Assembly: GCF_023156195.1 (NCBI RefSeq)
Contig: NZ_JAKUKA010000001.1
Location: forward strand, 5,580,001 to 5,644,000
Direction of reading: 5' to 3'
DNA: 64,000 nucleotides
From: Chitinophaga sedimenti
GTDB taxonomy: Bacteria > Bacteroidota > Bacteroidia > Chitinophagales > Chitinophagaceae
Below, in pieces: positions 1 to 10,219 of this stretch. The notes beneath the pieces were generated by a model. The model was not told the origin of the DNA, ran no database searches, and saw nothing but the letters and a program-made list of their open reading frames with translations. Every line of letters starts with the position of its first letter. Position 1 is the stretch's first letter. Position numbers and translations under genes: made by a program.

Positions 1-399
1 ATGCCTGGTTGCCCAGCGCGCATGCGAGATAGGATTTGCCACATCCGGTAGCGCCTGTGATGGCAACGTTCTGTCCCTTTTTTATATACTCCCCTGGCAA
101 AGCAGCTGCCACTGGTCAGCATGTAAATTACGCTCTGGTCCACAATGGATCTGCTCCGGAAAAATGGTGTATCTAATTTTTGCCATTCTCACAAGCATGT
201 CAGTGCGGGCGTTCTTCTTGGAATTTATCTCCTGATCAACCATTGCAGAAAGCATATCATGAGAGCCTGGCTGCTCATGTATTGGTTTGCCGACAAATGC
301 TTCGTAGGTATTGGCCATACCGCTGAGTTTGAGGATTCTTAGCCGCTCCAGTGTCTCTGAGGGATTGGCGTTCTTTTTCAACATAAGTGTTTTTGACAT
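1..399 (-). pseudogene. istB: IstB-like ATP-binding transposition helper, partial and frameshifted
   Basis: IstB is the AAA+ helper that loads or stimulates the IstA transposase of IS21 elements. The first ~100 residues (82-399) carry the typical IstB start with a LERLRILKLSGMA stretch. That frame stops at about base 82. In the next frame the protein clearly continues as EYIKKGQNVAITG and a Walker A motif GATGCGKS, and then runs off the left edge. One base near position 95-105 must be lost for this, so the gene is either broken or contains a sequencing error. It begins 40 bases after the istA stop. Confidence 0.8.
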
Positions 400-438
400 G
401 ATGATAGATGTTTGATATAATGAAAAATGAAGTGACCG

Positions 439-2007
439 TTAGGAGTAGCTTTCCTTTCCTCTGATGTTATCATGGATGGGAACTTTGTGTTGCTGGCTGG
501 ATTGGACCTCGATGTCCTTATTGGTTTTAAGCATGTTCTGCACGCTGCGGCAGGAATAAAGGTTGTGGTGGATAGCCATCCCGCAGCAGGCCTCCAGGCG
601 ATCCTTGCCGTAGTGTATCCCTAAGCGTAATACGCCATTAACGGCAGATATGGAATCGTCCCTGAAGCCACGCTCGGCAAATATGCCCTCTGCAAATTTT
701 GCGGTGTTGGGACCAATGGCCAGCGCCCTGGCCATAAAGGCATCCTTTTCCTGTGACTTTTTCTCTTCGGCATATTGTTGGTGACCCTCTGGCATGTGCT
801 CGGTAATGGTGCTCCAGCCCTTCTTCTTGCGGTTGCGGGGATGTTTGGCTACAAACACGTGTTTGTCATATATCTCCACTTCATCCCGGCAATAGATGAG
901 CGCGAGTTTTTTGCCAATGAGCGTGTGAGGCACACTGTAGTGATGGTTGTCCTCACCAAGGATCACATGGTAGTCGGCGCCTACGGTGGATACTGCCCTG
1001 TGCTTGATGACAAATTTGGATGCGGGCAGTTCGGCCAGCAACGCTTTTTCTTCTCTTTCAAACAGTTCCAATCGGCTGTAGTCCAGCTTCTGAAATTTGG
1101 TCAGGTGGTGGATCTTGAGTTTTTCCTCGATTGCCGCATTGAGTGTTTCCAGTGAATAGAAGGTCTCATTGCGGAGAGGCGCATAGATGCGCTGGTAGGT
1201 CAGTTTTACCTCATTCTCAACACTGGCTTTGTCTCGAGGTTTGCGAACCCGTGCTGCTGTCAACCCAACGGCATAGTGAAGCGCCCACTGTTGAATAGCG
1301 GCGGTGAATTCTGGTTCGTACTTGTTGCTCCTGGTAACGATTTGAGCCATGTTGTCGGTCTTAACATGGCGGGGGATACCTCCGATCCAATCCAGGCATT
1401 TGTTAAGCCCCTTGATGATCTGTGGCAGTGTGGCGTCCGGAAGCGCGATCACATAGCTGTAGCCGCTGAATGGTAGTACACATACAAGCACCTGCACCGG
1501 TACCTTTTTCTCCGTCTCAGCATTGATGACATAGTGTAACTTATCACCAGCGAAGTCAAAGTACAGGTAGTCACCGGGCTTATGCTCGAAATGCATTACA
1601 GCCTTTGTGGATTTTTGATGTCGCAGGATCTTTGCGCTAAACTGCGCATAGCCGTAAGGCTCTGCAGCTGTTTCTTTGTATTCTCTCCAAAGAAGCAATT
1701 TGGTGACTCCGGACTTTTTGAGCTCTGCCAGGTAGTAGTCCAGTTTGTCGTTGATATAGAGCTCCCGTGAGCTCATTTTGGCGGGATCTTTTTTGGCCGG
1801 CTCGTAGATGATGGCGGACAACTTGGGGTCGTCCAGGGCGAGCAATTCCTTAAGGGTGAAGCCTGATTTACGCGCTCTGGTGGCGTATTTTCTGACTGTT
1901 CGGCGGGCTAATTGAAGAAGAGTGGAGATGTTGTTTAGCGATTCTCCGCGATCCATGTACTGGATAATAGCACGTATCTGAAGCATAGTCTTAACGCGAT
2001 TTGGCAT
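439..2007 (-). CDS. istA: IstA transposase of IS21 family
   Basis: This is the DDE transposase of an IS21 element, 522 aa and intact. The N-terminus holds a helix-turn-helix region (about residues 1-50, with the RAIIQYMDRGESLNNISTLL pattern) for end binding. The central integrase core (about 130-270) includes YFDFAGD, KTDNM and the D-K-A-S-V-E-N-E segment, which supply the acidic catalytic residues. The C-terminal part carries the usual Mu-type beta-barrel region. The length is normal for the family. It is upstream of istB on the same strand and close to the multi-copy terminal repeats at 2061-2220. This is the only clearly intact transposase gene in the window. Confidence 0.92.
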   Translation of the reverse strand: MPNRVKTMLQIRAIIQYMDRGESLNNISTLLQLARRTVRKYATRARKSGFTLKELLALDDPKLSAIIYEPAKKDPAKMSSRELYINDKLDYYLAELKKSGVTKLLLWREYKETAAEPYGYAQFSAKILRHQKSTKAVMHFEHKPGDYLYFDFAGDKLHYVINAETEKKVPVQVLVCVLPFSGYSYVIALPDATLPQIIKGLNKCLDWIGGIPRHVKTDNMAQIVTRSNKYEPEFTAAIQQWALHYAVGLTAARVRKPRDKASVENEVKLTYQRIYAPLRNETFYSLETLNAAIEEKLKIHHLTKFQKLDYSRLELFEREEKALLAELPASKFVIKHRAVSTVGADYHVILGEDNHHYSVPHTLIGKKLALIYCRDEVEIYDKHVFVAKHPRNRKKKGWSTITEHMPEGHQQYAEEKKSQEKDAFMARALAIGPNTAKFAEGIFAERGFRDDSISAVNGVLRLGIHYGKDRLEACCGMAIHHNLYSCRSVQNMLKTNKDIEVQSSQQHKVPIHDNIRGKESYS

Positions 2008-2060
2008 GGAAAAGGCTTTATACCTAATTCCTGCGGGTTAAAATCTGCGTTCCTTCAGGT

Positions 2061-2216
2061 GGGTCACTTTCGTCTGGAATGGGAGTTGTAAACCGGGTCA
2101 CTTTCGATCAGAAAACATTTTTCCTGTATCAAAAATGCCGTAGCCGGATAGGGATACTGGTCATGGCTTCGTAAACATCCCGGGTCACTTTTTTCGTATT
2201 AGGTGGGACACTTTCC
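2061..2216. repeat. Four direct repeats at IS21 end (GGGTCACTTTCG-like)
   Basis: Copies are seen at 2061-2072 and 2095-2106 (both GGGTCACTTTCG), 2182-2191 (GGGTCACTTT) and 2205-2216 (GGGACACTTTCCG). IS21-family ends normally carry several such transposase-binding repeats, so these are best read as IstA binding sites. The outermost copy is the terminal one and differs slightly from the inner three. Confidence 0.75.
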
Positions 2217-2465
2217 GTCATAATATCCAAGAGGGGAATAAGGATATAGTATATTCGCAAAAACACCCCTTGGCTTCTCCGTTATGAAACTATTATTTTT
2301 ACAGCGCTCCAATATTTTGATATCTATCAACCGATAATATTTTTAGATCAGTATCCTCTGTTCCTGTTTTGTATACACATAGTAGGTGAATGTTATTTTT
2401 CTTAAGTCATACCAGCTTTGGAACCTGTAATGTCTGCTATATTCGGGGTAGGCAAGTTGCCTATA

Positions 2466-2762
2466 ATGACCTATCTCCTTATCATGGACCATAAATACTA
2501 CATCCAGGTGTTGCCCAATGGCCGAAATTATATTAGTGTGGCAAGTGATCCCACCAAAATTAGACTGGTCATAATCCATCGGGAAGAGTGTATAGAGGAA
2601 AAGGGGATTGATAAGTGGTCACAGCAAAATATGGTTTGGACAATGCTGGAAGGCGCCGCAAATAAGCTGATAGCGATTCTTTCAGGGGCGTCGCCATGCA
2701 CTTCGGAAATTTTTCGCGCAGCCGCGCAGGATCTAAAGCGATATCAAAATTTAATATCCTGA
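2466..2762 (+). CDS. Hypothetical protein
   Basis: A small protein of 98 aa from the ATG at 2466; another in-frame ATG (MDHKYYIQVLPNG) follows six codons later and may be the true start. No known family was recognised. The composition is balanced and soluble, with beta-type alternation in the first half and helices in the second (TMLEGAANKLIAILSGA). Its 3' end overlaps the convergent gene 2751-3137 by 12 bases. It lies just outside the IS21 right end. Two minus-strand frames also run open here, but their composition is less protein-like. Confidence 0.45.
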   Translation: MTYLLIMDHKYYIQVLPNGRNYISVASDPTKIRLVIIHREECIEEKGIDKWSQQNMVWTMLEGAANKLIAILSGASPCTSEIFRAAAQDLKRYQNLIS

Positions 2763-3137
2763 GTCCGGGAAGTACAATTTTCGTTCTTTTATCCATTCAT
2801 CCAGTTCATCGGCGCCTCTGACGGGGTCGTATCCTTCAGATTGAATGGTGAGTTGATAGTAATCCTCTATAGCATTGTAGTACAAAGGTTGTAACGGCTT
2901 GTCGCCCAGTACTTCTTTTAATTTACTATAAAAGTTTATGAACCCTTCATATATTGACGAACTTGCCAACCTGCCGGTAAATCGCTGTTTCATCAGTTCA
3001 CTTTCCGTTTTGACGATCGCTTTTATTTCCGGAGGGATTTTATTCTTACCATATTGCTCTTCAAGATTGGTCTGCAGGCGTCCGAGATCCTTAGCTGCCT
3101 TCAGGGCGTCCCGAATCAATTTGCTTCTATTTTCCAT
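2751..3137 (-). CDS. Hypothetical protein, helical
   Basis: A 128-aa protein from the ATG at 3137 (MENRSKLIRDALKAAKDL). A longer start at 3200 exists but adds an unlikely hydrophobic Thr-rich leader. The predicted content is mainly alpha-helical, with charged amphipathic stretches (DLGRLQTNLEEQYG, IYEGFINFYSKLKEVLG). There is no membrane segment and no catalytic motif that I recognise. It is convergent with 2466-2762. It may be a small DNA-binding or element-maintenance protein, but the sequence gives no direct proof. Confidence 0.55.
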   Translation of the reverse strand: MENRSKLIRDALKAAKDLGRLQTNLEEQYGKNKIPPEIKAIVKTESELMKQRFTGRLASSSIYEGFINFYSKLKEVLGDKPLQPLYYNAIEDYYQLTIQSEGYDPVRGADELDEWIKERKLYFPDSGY

Positions 3138-3390
3138 AGTAGTAAGGGTTGTAACAATGGTTGTATGTGTCAAAATAACAAAATAACAGGCAGGGACCAT
3201 TATTTTGGAGCCATCTTATTTTACTTGACTCAGATCAAACCATTCAGGCTTTAAGCAGGCATCTTTACTCCGGATTCCATTTTGAGCAGTCAAGTGATGG
3301 TCTTTGCGAATCCCTGAAACCAGCACAATGCCCGGGAGTATGATGTGTCTGATTATCCTCAAAAAATATAATGCGCCCGTGACGCGCAGG

Positions 3391-4206
3391 TCAAAATAAC
3401 GAACTTTGTTCACCGACGCCTCGCGGGTAGTCGTTTCCAAGTGGCGGTAGATTCTCCCAAATCCACAGTGCGTCTTTAGGCTTGTGGTCCGGCCTGTCAC
3501 CTTCTGTTCGCAGCGAATGCACCGTGTGGTAGTTAAGGTGCTGGTCGGGAATTATATATTGGAGAATTTCAGTCATGTCAGCTTTGGTAAGGGTGTGGTT
3601 CAACCACGCATTCTCCATTTCTTTTGTAAGAAATAACGGCATCCTGTGTTTGTTAGCGCCATCATTGTGGATGCAACGCATGACGTTATTTGCCTCTGTG
3701 GTAACCAGGGTAAATGTTCCTTTGCGCACTGCCTGTCCATTTTCATCTGGTTCATAGTGCCACTGATAGAGTCCTGGAACATAATAAGGTAAACCTTCAC
3801 TGTGGAAAGTTGTTCGTATGGCGTAGGGAACTTTTTTGGTCCAGGTCATGATTTTACGATGCTCGAAAATATTGGTTAGGGGGATAAGGCATCTATTCTG
3901 GGAAAGCCTGTGCCAATAAGACGAAGTATCGCCAAGTATTCTGTCTGCCTTTGCATTGACCATCGATCGTCTACGTTCGGTGGCCTCTGCTTTATCCTGT
4001 ATATGTAGGGGCTTTATTCCCCATTCCATGTCTGCTAACACCTGTTGTCCCTCGTCGGTTGCGATGATCGGATAGGAAGCAAAGACTTCAGCTTGCCGGT
4101 GGATAAGGCTTTGCGTATCCAGCTGCCTGGTCCTAATATCCTTTAAGCCTGGATAGACCTTTTGAACTTCCTCAATTTCAGAATGGAATGAGATATCCCT
4201 ACACAT
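3391..4206 (-). CDS. SOS response-associated peptidase (SRAP/HMCES/YedK family)
   Basis: SRAP proteins crosslink to abasic sites in single-stranded DNA through Cys2 and so shield them. Here the start M-C-R gives Cys2. The NAKAD segment (about residues 84-88) matches the conserved Asn loop, and IFEH (113-116) matches the loop that usually reads FYEW, keeping the Glu. The conserved tail segment is IHNDGANKHRMPLFL (179-193). At 271 aa it has a normal size. The start is fixed, because Cys must follow the first Met. It begins 7 bases after the stop of the unknown gene 4214-4786 on the same strand, so they are probably co-transcribed. With the polymerase pair at 7-11 kb it forms a DNA-damage theme. 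Confidence 0.9.
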   Translation of the reverse strand: MCRDISFHSEIEEVQKVYPGLKDIRTRQLDTQSLIHRQAEVFASYPIIATDEGQQVLADMEWGIKPLHIQDKAEATERRRSMVNAKADRILGDTSSYWHRLSQNRCLIPLTNIFEHRKIMTWTKKVPYAIRTTFHSEGLPYYVPGLYQWHYEPDENGQAVRKGTFTLVTTEANNVMRCIHNDGANKHRMPLFLTKEMENAWLNHTLTKADMTEILQYIIPDQHLNYHTVHSLRTEGDRPDHKPKDALWIWENLPPLGNDYPRGVGEQSSLF

Positions 4207-4213
4207 CTTTTTG

Positions 4214-4786
4214 TTATTTAATCATGGAATAAAATAGCACCTGCCTTTGTTGGAGGCCGGAGGTGATTGTGGCTACCAGCCTGCCGTATTCGACCCGCAA
4301 TGTTACGTCAAAGCCACCTTCATTTTTCATTTTCAGGACTGATCGGATATAGGAACCAACCTTTTTCCGATACGCGATGGCTATACTTCGCTCGATACGC
4401 TGGCCCTGATTGGTAAGGTTTATAAAAAGGTGAAATCCGGAATCTTTGGCCAGTAAGGCAAGTAACTTGTTTTTATCTTCATGGCCGTTAACGTTGAGCA
4501 GTTTTCCTTCCTTGGCCTCCAGATGGAGGAGGTGGTTCTCTGCTTCCTTAAGGTTGCCATACGGGCTGGCGATATATCCGGTGCCTGACGGTATTCCTGG
4601 CCATGAGAACCTTTGCACTACAATATAATGGTCCCCCTGGTTATGGAGAAAGTTGAGCATCTCCACATCCAGGACTGCAAAAGGATTATATAATATAATG
4701 TCCTTGAGTGCCATTTCGGGTATTGGTGATCGAAAAACAAAAATACTAAAAATATTAGTACTCGGTTTGTTCATTTCTTCAGCCAT
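4214..4786 (-). CDS. Hypothetical protein upstream of SRAP gene
   Basis: A 190-aa protein of unknown family. An internal Met at residue 25 (MALKDIILYNPFAVLD) could be the real start, since the preceding 24 residues look less conserved in type. The first half contains an aromatic, beta-rich stretch (GDHYIVVQRFSWPGIPSGTG). The C-terminal half ends with a possible DNA-handling strand pattern (YGRLVATITSGLQQRQ). There is no signal peptide or membrane span. The stop is 7 bases upstream of the SRAP start, implying one transcript and perhaps a joint role in DNA repair (inference from context only). Confidence 0.6.
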   Translation of the reverse strand: MAEEMNKPSTNIFSIFVFRSPIPEMALKDIILYNPFAVLDVEMLNFLHNQGDHYIVVQRFSWPGIPSGTGYIASPYGNLKEAENHLLHLEAKEGKLLNVNGHEDKNKLLALLAKDSGFHLFINLTNQGQRIERSIAIAYRKKVGSYIRSVLKMKNEGGFDVTLRVEYGRLVATITSGLQQRQVLFYSMIK

Positions 4787-4822
4787 TGTAGGGGCTGCTT
4801 TGGTAGGAAGTGTTCTTATAAC

Positions 4823-4849
4823 AAAAAAGGACCGACCAGCGGCCGATCC
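4823..4849 (-). terminator. Rho-independent terminator (minus strand)
   Basis: Read on the minus strand, GGATCGGCC / GCT / GGTCGGTCC forms a 9-bp stem with two G-U pairs and is followed by six T. It lies just after the stop of the secreted-protein gene 4898-5410 and should end that transcript before the 4786 gene start. Confidence 0.75.
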
Positions 4850-4897
4850 TTTACGATGTTAAAACTGAGTTTGTCGCCTCAAGTTTTTGAGACCAGG

Positions 4898-5410
4898 TTA
4901 CATTCTTGTAAAAAGGTGAGACAACGTAGCCTTTCCGCCAGCACTGTCTTTAGGAAGATACTGTATATGACCGAAGAGGTATTTATTGCCGCCATAAACT
5001 TCTGAGATGAATGTATAATAATGATCTCCACGGAACTCATAATTGACAACAAGCACCTGCTTGCCATCAATTTTCTGGATTTCATGTCCAATCAACTTCA
5101 ACGTCGAATTAGGCTTTTTCTCCATAGTACGGTAAAACTGAAGTTTTTCTTCAAAGTTGACAGACTCATTTGCTTTCTGTTCATTTTCAACATACATCAC
5201 AAGGGAGTTGCCGTCCTGGTAGAGATTCGAACCAGCTGCGTATTCGCGCGGGTTTTTAAATTTAGCGACCGATATCTTATTAAATTCTTCCTTCGATAAC
5301 TTTTTGGCCACGCTTGTCCATTGTGGTGAGAGGGGGCTTTCTTTGAAAGATTGTGCTTGAGTGGCTACGCTGCATATTATCGCTGCGATAAGAATCATTA
5401 ATTTTTTCAT
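4898..5410 (-). CDS. Secreted hypothetical protein
   Basis: A 170-aa protein with a clear Sec signal peptide (MKKLMILIAAIICSVATQAQ, likely cut after AQA-Q). The mature part is a small soluble domain with strands such as QVLVVNYEFRGDHYYTFIS and YLFGHIQYLPKDS. No Cys is near the cleavage site, so it is periplasmic rather than a lipoprotein. The family was not recognised. A minus-strand terminator follows at 4823-4849. Upstream, the broken lipoprotein gene 5426-7014 ends 16 bases before this start, so the pair may form an operon, possibly an effector with its partner (inference). Confidence 0.65.
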   Translation of the reverse strand: MKKLMILIAAIICSVATQAQSFKESPLSPQWTSVAKKLSKEEFNKISVAKFKNPREYAAGSNLYQDGNSLVMYVENEQKANESVNFEEKLQFYRTMEKKPNSTLKLIGHEIQKIDGKQVLVVNYEFRGDHYYTFISEVYGGNKYLFGHIQYLPKDSAGGKATLSHLFTRM

Positions 5411-5425
5411 TTGATCTACGGTTTT

Positions 5426-7014
5426 TTAGTTGCAAGGATTATGTACTGATGGGCCGGTTTGGGTTGCAGCCGGGGTGTATGACTCAAAGTCAGTTTGTCC
5501 CGCTGCTCTACGGTAAACGTTTATACCGCCGTCGAATATTTCCAGTAACCCAGCCATGTGGTCCTGATGGGCAATTTCTCTGTCTATGAGGTCATCGTCA
5601 AATGCGGTCTTGTTTTTCCGATATTCCTTTGCCTTATCCCATAGTTTCTTCCAGTCTTTGGGCATAACAACGTAGTCATAGGCTGTGCCAACTACAAATA
5701 AAGATACATTTTCCATATACCATTGTACGTGTATATCTTCAATGGTCTGATTGGGGAAATTCATAGATTGAATAACACGTAAACCTTCGACAATGTTAGC
5801 GATATCACCGGGACTCGGTGGAGTGTTGTCCGGATGATGGTGGACGGAGGACACTGGTAGTGCCCGTCAGTCCATCTGAACGTTGGTGCCTTCCATTTGT
5901 TGTTTATGCCGCTTGTTGTCGGGCTACCGGCGTAAGTGGTGTTCATATCAAGAATGGAAGCCCAGATTGGAGCGCCCCATTCAATCCCGCTATTACCTGC
6001 TGCATTTTTTACGGCTTGAATGCCTTGGGATACCGCAGCATGCGACAGCATTTGCGTAATTTTTATTTTGCCGGCGCAGGGATCATAGTTGGTCACTGGT
6101 GGTGTCGAATTTCCTTCGCTGCTGCCAGGGCTGCCGCCGGATCTACACTGCCAGGGTCAGGATCTGGAAAGTCGGGATCATCTACCCAGTTACATATATA
6201 ATCATTTTCCTCGCTGTGATAGTTCCAGTTGCCACAAGTGAAATCATAGAACTGCCAACCGTCGGGTCCCGCTATCAAAACGTCTTTGGGCTGCATCATC
6301 GGAGGAAAGCATAAGCCGGCATCTCCAAGAGATCGGTCAGATACTTCTCTAAAGATAGCGCCTGTTGACCAGGAGAAGTAAGTGCAGCTGGCAACATACT
6401 TGCACATGACCACATCTACGCATTGCCAGCCACTGGTACGAAGACCTGTAGTACGGGACTTACTCAAATTAGGGGTGATGCGTTTTTCTCGGATACCGTC
6501 CTTAAACTGTGTACCATACTTAAATTTCTGACCAGTCGTATACGTTGACCTCGCCGGTAAAATTATTGCGGTTTGTCGGCAGCTCATAACTGCTGGTATC
6601 CGTGTATGGCACATCTTGCACAACCGAAAATACAATCCCATTTACTGAATCTCTATGCGCAATCAAATACGGCGCAGGGAGCTCAACGACAATTTTCTTT
6701 CCTGTATACGGTTCCGTGAGTTGCAACACACGATAGCCGTTGGCCGCAGATTTCAACGGGATTTTCCAGAAGGAGGCGCCTTTATCACGATTTTCCCAGC
6801 TGGAGGATTTCCAGTCAGGTATATTGTAATAAGTGGTTGGTGCTGCATCTTCCTTTGTCGGAATTACTGGACTCACTGTTGAGAATGCAGCTTGTACGGT
6901 CTTTAGTGATACCCGGGCACCGGTATCATTTTCTTGATTCAGGCTATCCTTTCGGCATCCATAGCACAAAAGGGTTAGCAACATAAGCGTAGTCAGGTTT
7001 CTTAGGGACATCAT
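5426..7014 (-). pseudogene. Lipoprotein with C-terminal JAMM-like metallopeptidase domain, frameshifted
   Basis: Four minus-strand pieces (7014-6520, 6641-6093, 6096-5761, 5854-5426) join into one ~525-aa protein if three single-base shifts, near 6530, 6140 and 5820, are corrected. The N-terminus is a lipoprotein signal with lipobox LLCYGC. Next come a beta-rich domain, a Cys-rich segment (SGWQCVDVVMCKYVASCTYF) and a Pro/Asp/Gly linker. The C-terminal part has VHHHPDNTPPSPGDI, which fits the JAMM pattern H-x-H...S-x-x-D seen in bacterial MPN-type zinc peptidases. The layout of export signal, linker and enzyme tip resembles a secreted effector. It shares its plan with the lipoprotein at 43558-44862. 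Confidence 0.6.
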
Positions 7015-7242
7015 TTACTTCTCCTTATTTATTAAGTGTTATACCAACTCTTTCTTTCTCATGCACAAACAGTAGGTTAACAAGTTCGAACTTGAGCGCG
7101 AAGATATTGCGGTATTGATCAATCTGGATAGCACGTTAGTGTTATATTGCAGTGTCTGGTATTATTAATATGTTATTGGGAGGTTAGCGTATCTGTATAA
7201 CGATTCGTAGCGGTAACGTAAGGAGTCATGGAAACCAGTTTG

Positions 7243-10184
7243 CTATTCTATTCTCGGGTCAATTCGGTAAGGCAACCTGGCCATGCGAGTTATCTCCAGA
7301 TTGTATTGCCCGAAACTTTCCTTCACAACGCCTTCGAGCAGATAGGTGCCTGGTCCCTGCAGCGGCCAATGTTTGAGGCTCTTGTAAAAATGCACAGTAT
7401 TGAGCAGGTCAAAGGACGGGTCAAAAATGCTCCGAAAAGCATTGGTTCGCGCTTTTTAGTCAGCAGGCTTTTACCAACGATATAATGCCCGACCATTTTC
7501 ACCTTTTTATTCAGGAAAGAGGGCATCTGACTGACCAGGATCTGGCCTCTGAATGCGGTCTTAAGCATGTCGAACGGTGTTGTTGAAACCGCAAACCCCA
7601 ACAATTCCATCTCATCGTAAAAAGATTCATCGGGGTGCGTGTCAAAGTGCGGCAGCGTAAAATGCTGGACTGTTGTTTCCAATGGAAGTACAACGGGAGC
7701 GGCTGTATTGGTTATGGATTGGTAAAATTGATAAGACTGCCAGAGCAGTGCTTTCTTGTCCGGGTTTATACGTCGTAGTGCTCCCGTGCGGATCAGCAGG
7801 TGAAGTTGGGACAACTCGATACCGGTACGCTCGATCAGATCGGCCATCGTCACAAAAGGCCCTGCCTGCCGGCATTCTGCGATGCTTTCCCGTGTAGCGT
7901 TGTTAAGCCCGAGTATAAGGTCTGTTCCAAGATATAAAACGGAGTCTTTCACATTGGTATAATCAGTGCCATCGTTTATGCAGGGCAGTTGGATGGTGGC
8001 CCCCAGGCGCCGGGCCTCCTGAACATATACTTTCAAAGGATAAAATCCTCCCCGGTTATTGATCACGGCCGCCATGTATTCCAGCGGATAGTGGACTTTT
8101 AGATACATGCACTGCATCGATTCAACAGCAAAGGATGCCGAATGGGCTTTGGAGAAGCTGTATTGTGCGAAACTTTTGATCTGACGCCATATCTCTGAAC
8201 TGACCGTCTCGGGATAACACTTGCTGCGGGCATGTCCATAGAACTGTTTTTCTATCGCATTCAGGCGGGTAGAACTCCGTTCTTTCCCACTCATGATCCT
8301 TCTTAGAAAGTCGGCGTCTGTGGGGCTTAGACCGCCGTAATGTATCCCGATGCGCAACACGTCCTCCTGATAGACCATGATGCCAAACGTTTCGGAGAGA
8401 TGTTCGGCCATGACGGGATGGAGGTATTCAAATTTATCGGGGTTATGATAGCGCCAGATGTAAGCGTCCATCATGCCAGAAGACCCAACGCCTGGACGGA
8501 TAATGGAACTGGCGGCAACCAGGGTAGGGAAGTCGCTACATTGCAGCTTGCTCAGGACTATTCTCATCGTGGGGCTTTCAACATAAAAACACCCCACTGT
8601 TTTACCCTCTCGTTGCATGTCTTTGCATCCCGGATCATCGATACAGCGACGGATATCGTTGATGTCTACCGTGATATTTCTGTTCTGCCGCAGCATCTGC
8701 AGGCAGGTCTGGATATTGGACATGCCCCGCTGGCTTAGTACATCCAGCTTTTCGAATCCTGCCGCTTCTGAGGTGTACATATCAAAGTGTGTAGTCCGAA
8801 AGCCCATAGGGGGAGGTCGCAGGCTGTGTAGTAGTTTACCGGGAGCTCGCTGATCAGCACTCCACCGGCGTGTACGCTGCGCTGATTGGGGAAGTCTGGA
8901 GGTACCCTGTCAAATGCACGCAGGATCTTTCCCACCTCCGGAATATTGAGGGATAACAATTCTCCGGGACTGGATATCAGCCGGTCTATGAGTGATTTGT
9001 CGAGCCCATAGATTTTGGCAAATTCCCGCAGCGTACTCCGGTCTTTAAAGGTGGAGCAGGTACCCAGCATGGCGGTGTGTTCACTGCCATACCTGGTAAA
9101 GAGGTATTTGAAAATATTTTCCCTGTGCAGGTGTGAGAAATCGATATCAAAATCCGGAGGTGTTTTACGTCCGGGATTGAGAAATCGCTCAAAGTACAGG
9201 TTCAGTTCAATGGGGCAGACGTTGGTGATGCCAAGACAATATGCCACGATGCTGTTGGCGCCGCTGCCCCTACCAACGTGAGGGTAGCCGTTGGTGGTGG
9301 CATATCTTACCATATCCTCTGTAATCAGGAAGTATGCTCCGAAATCGAGTTGCTCAATGATGGCGAGCTCTTTTTCCACTCGTTGCAGGGCCTCCTGGTG
9401 CCCCTTGCCATACCGTCTTTCAAGTCCCCGAAGGGCCAGTGTGCGCAGCTGCAAAGTGTCTTCGTATCTGGAGGCTCCAAAAATCCGTTTGTTTTTAGGT
9501 GCCGTAAAGTCGAAAGTGAAGCTGGAACCGGTCACAATAGATTCGGAGCGTGCGAGTAGCGCTGGATAGTACTGAAATTGTTGTCGTAATTGGTCTGGAG
9601 TAAAGGGCAGTTCATCCCTGCCTGCCGCCTGCTGCGGTGTCAGTTTCGACAGCAGTATGTTATGGGCGATGGCCCGCAGCTGGCAATGAAACAGAAAATC
9701 ATCTTTACTGCTCATGGTAACCGGGCATAGCGCGACCATTCGTTCCTGGTCCACTTTTGGAACATTATAGAGCTGCGTCAGTTGGCTGGCGCGAACCCCA
9801 GTACTCAAAGCTACGCAACTGGCGTTGCTGCTTTTTGTCATAGGGGTATACGATAGTCACATTGGAAAACTCCGGCGCGGTTGCGGCAAATGGCTTTTTG
9901 CTGCATAAGTGAAGTGTGAGCAGTTTGTTGAGTTCATAAAATCCTTCGTTGTTGCGGGCAATACCGATGAAGCAAAGCTGGTCATCGTTTCGGAATTCTA
10001 TCCCCACCAGACCATGAAAGTTTCTTTGCTGGCAGGCACGGATAAATTCGAGCGCCGCACTGGTATTGTTTATATCTGTCAGGACCGCAGCCTGATGGCC
10101 GTGATCGATCAGCAGGTCCAGTAGTTGTTCAATAGCAATGGTACCATAGCGCAGCGAATGGGCACTATGCACGTTTAATAACAT
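7243..10184 (-). pseudogene. dnaE: DNA polymerase III alpha subunit-type polymerase (DnaE/ImuC-like), frameshifted
   Basis: A C-family DNA polymerase of about 980 residues, split in three places. The PHP domain (10184-9780) begins MLLNVHSAHSLRYG. The palm domain includes HVGRGSGANSIVAYCLG and the catalytic PPDFDIDF motif. The 8807 piece carries the fingers (GIMVYQEDVLRIG, GGLSPTDADFLRRIM). The true end reads LLEGVVKESFG...DPRIE with its stop at 7243. Shifts lie near 9785 (TACTGGGG), 8810 (a C run, CDLP|PMGFRTTHFD) and 7430. The short length and the pairing with a Y-family polymerase 35 bases upstream resemble the ImuB-ImuC translesion pair rather than the replicative copy. Confidence 0.85.
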
Positions 10185-10219
10185 TCTTCACAATTTTCTT
10201 TTACACAAAAGGTTGTCTT

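Larger units (their letters stand above)
1..2220 (-). mobile_element. IS21-family insertion sequence, one end present
   Basis: This is the istA/istB part of an IS21-family element, running off the left edge of the window. Both transposition genes lie on the minus strand in the usual order, istA then istB. The right boundary is placed at base 2220, because read from outside the element begins TGACGGAAAGTGTCCCACCT and IS21 elements start with TG and end with CA. Several copies of a GGGTCACTTTCG-like motif occur just inside this end, as expected for the multiple transposase sites of IS21. The other end and the target duplication are outside the window. Confidence 0.85.

Noticed and set aside
775..1155. 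Plus-strand open frame inside istA
   Set aside because: It is the antisense reading of the intact transposase core; the composition is not protein-like and istA is certain.
3216..3500. Minus-strand frame next to the SRAP gene end
   Set aside because: It lies mostly inside the SRAP gene in another frame; no start signal or recognisable content.
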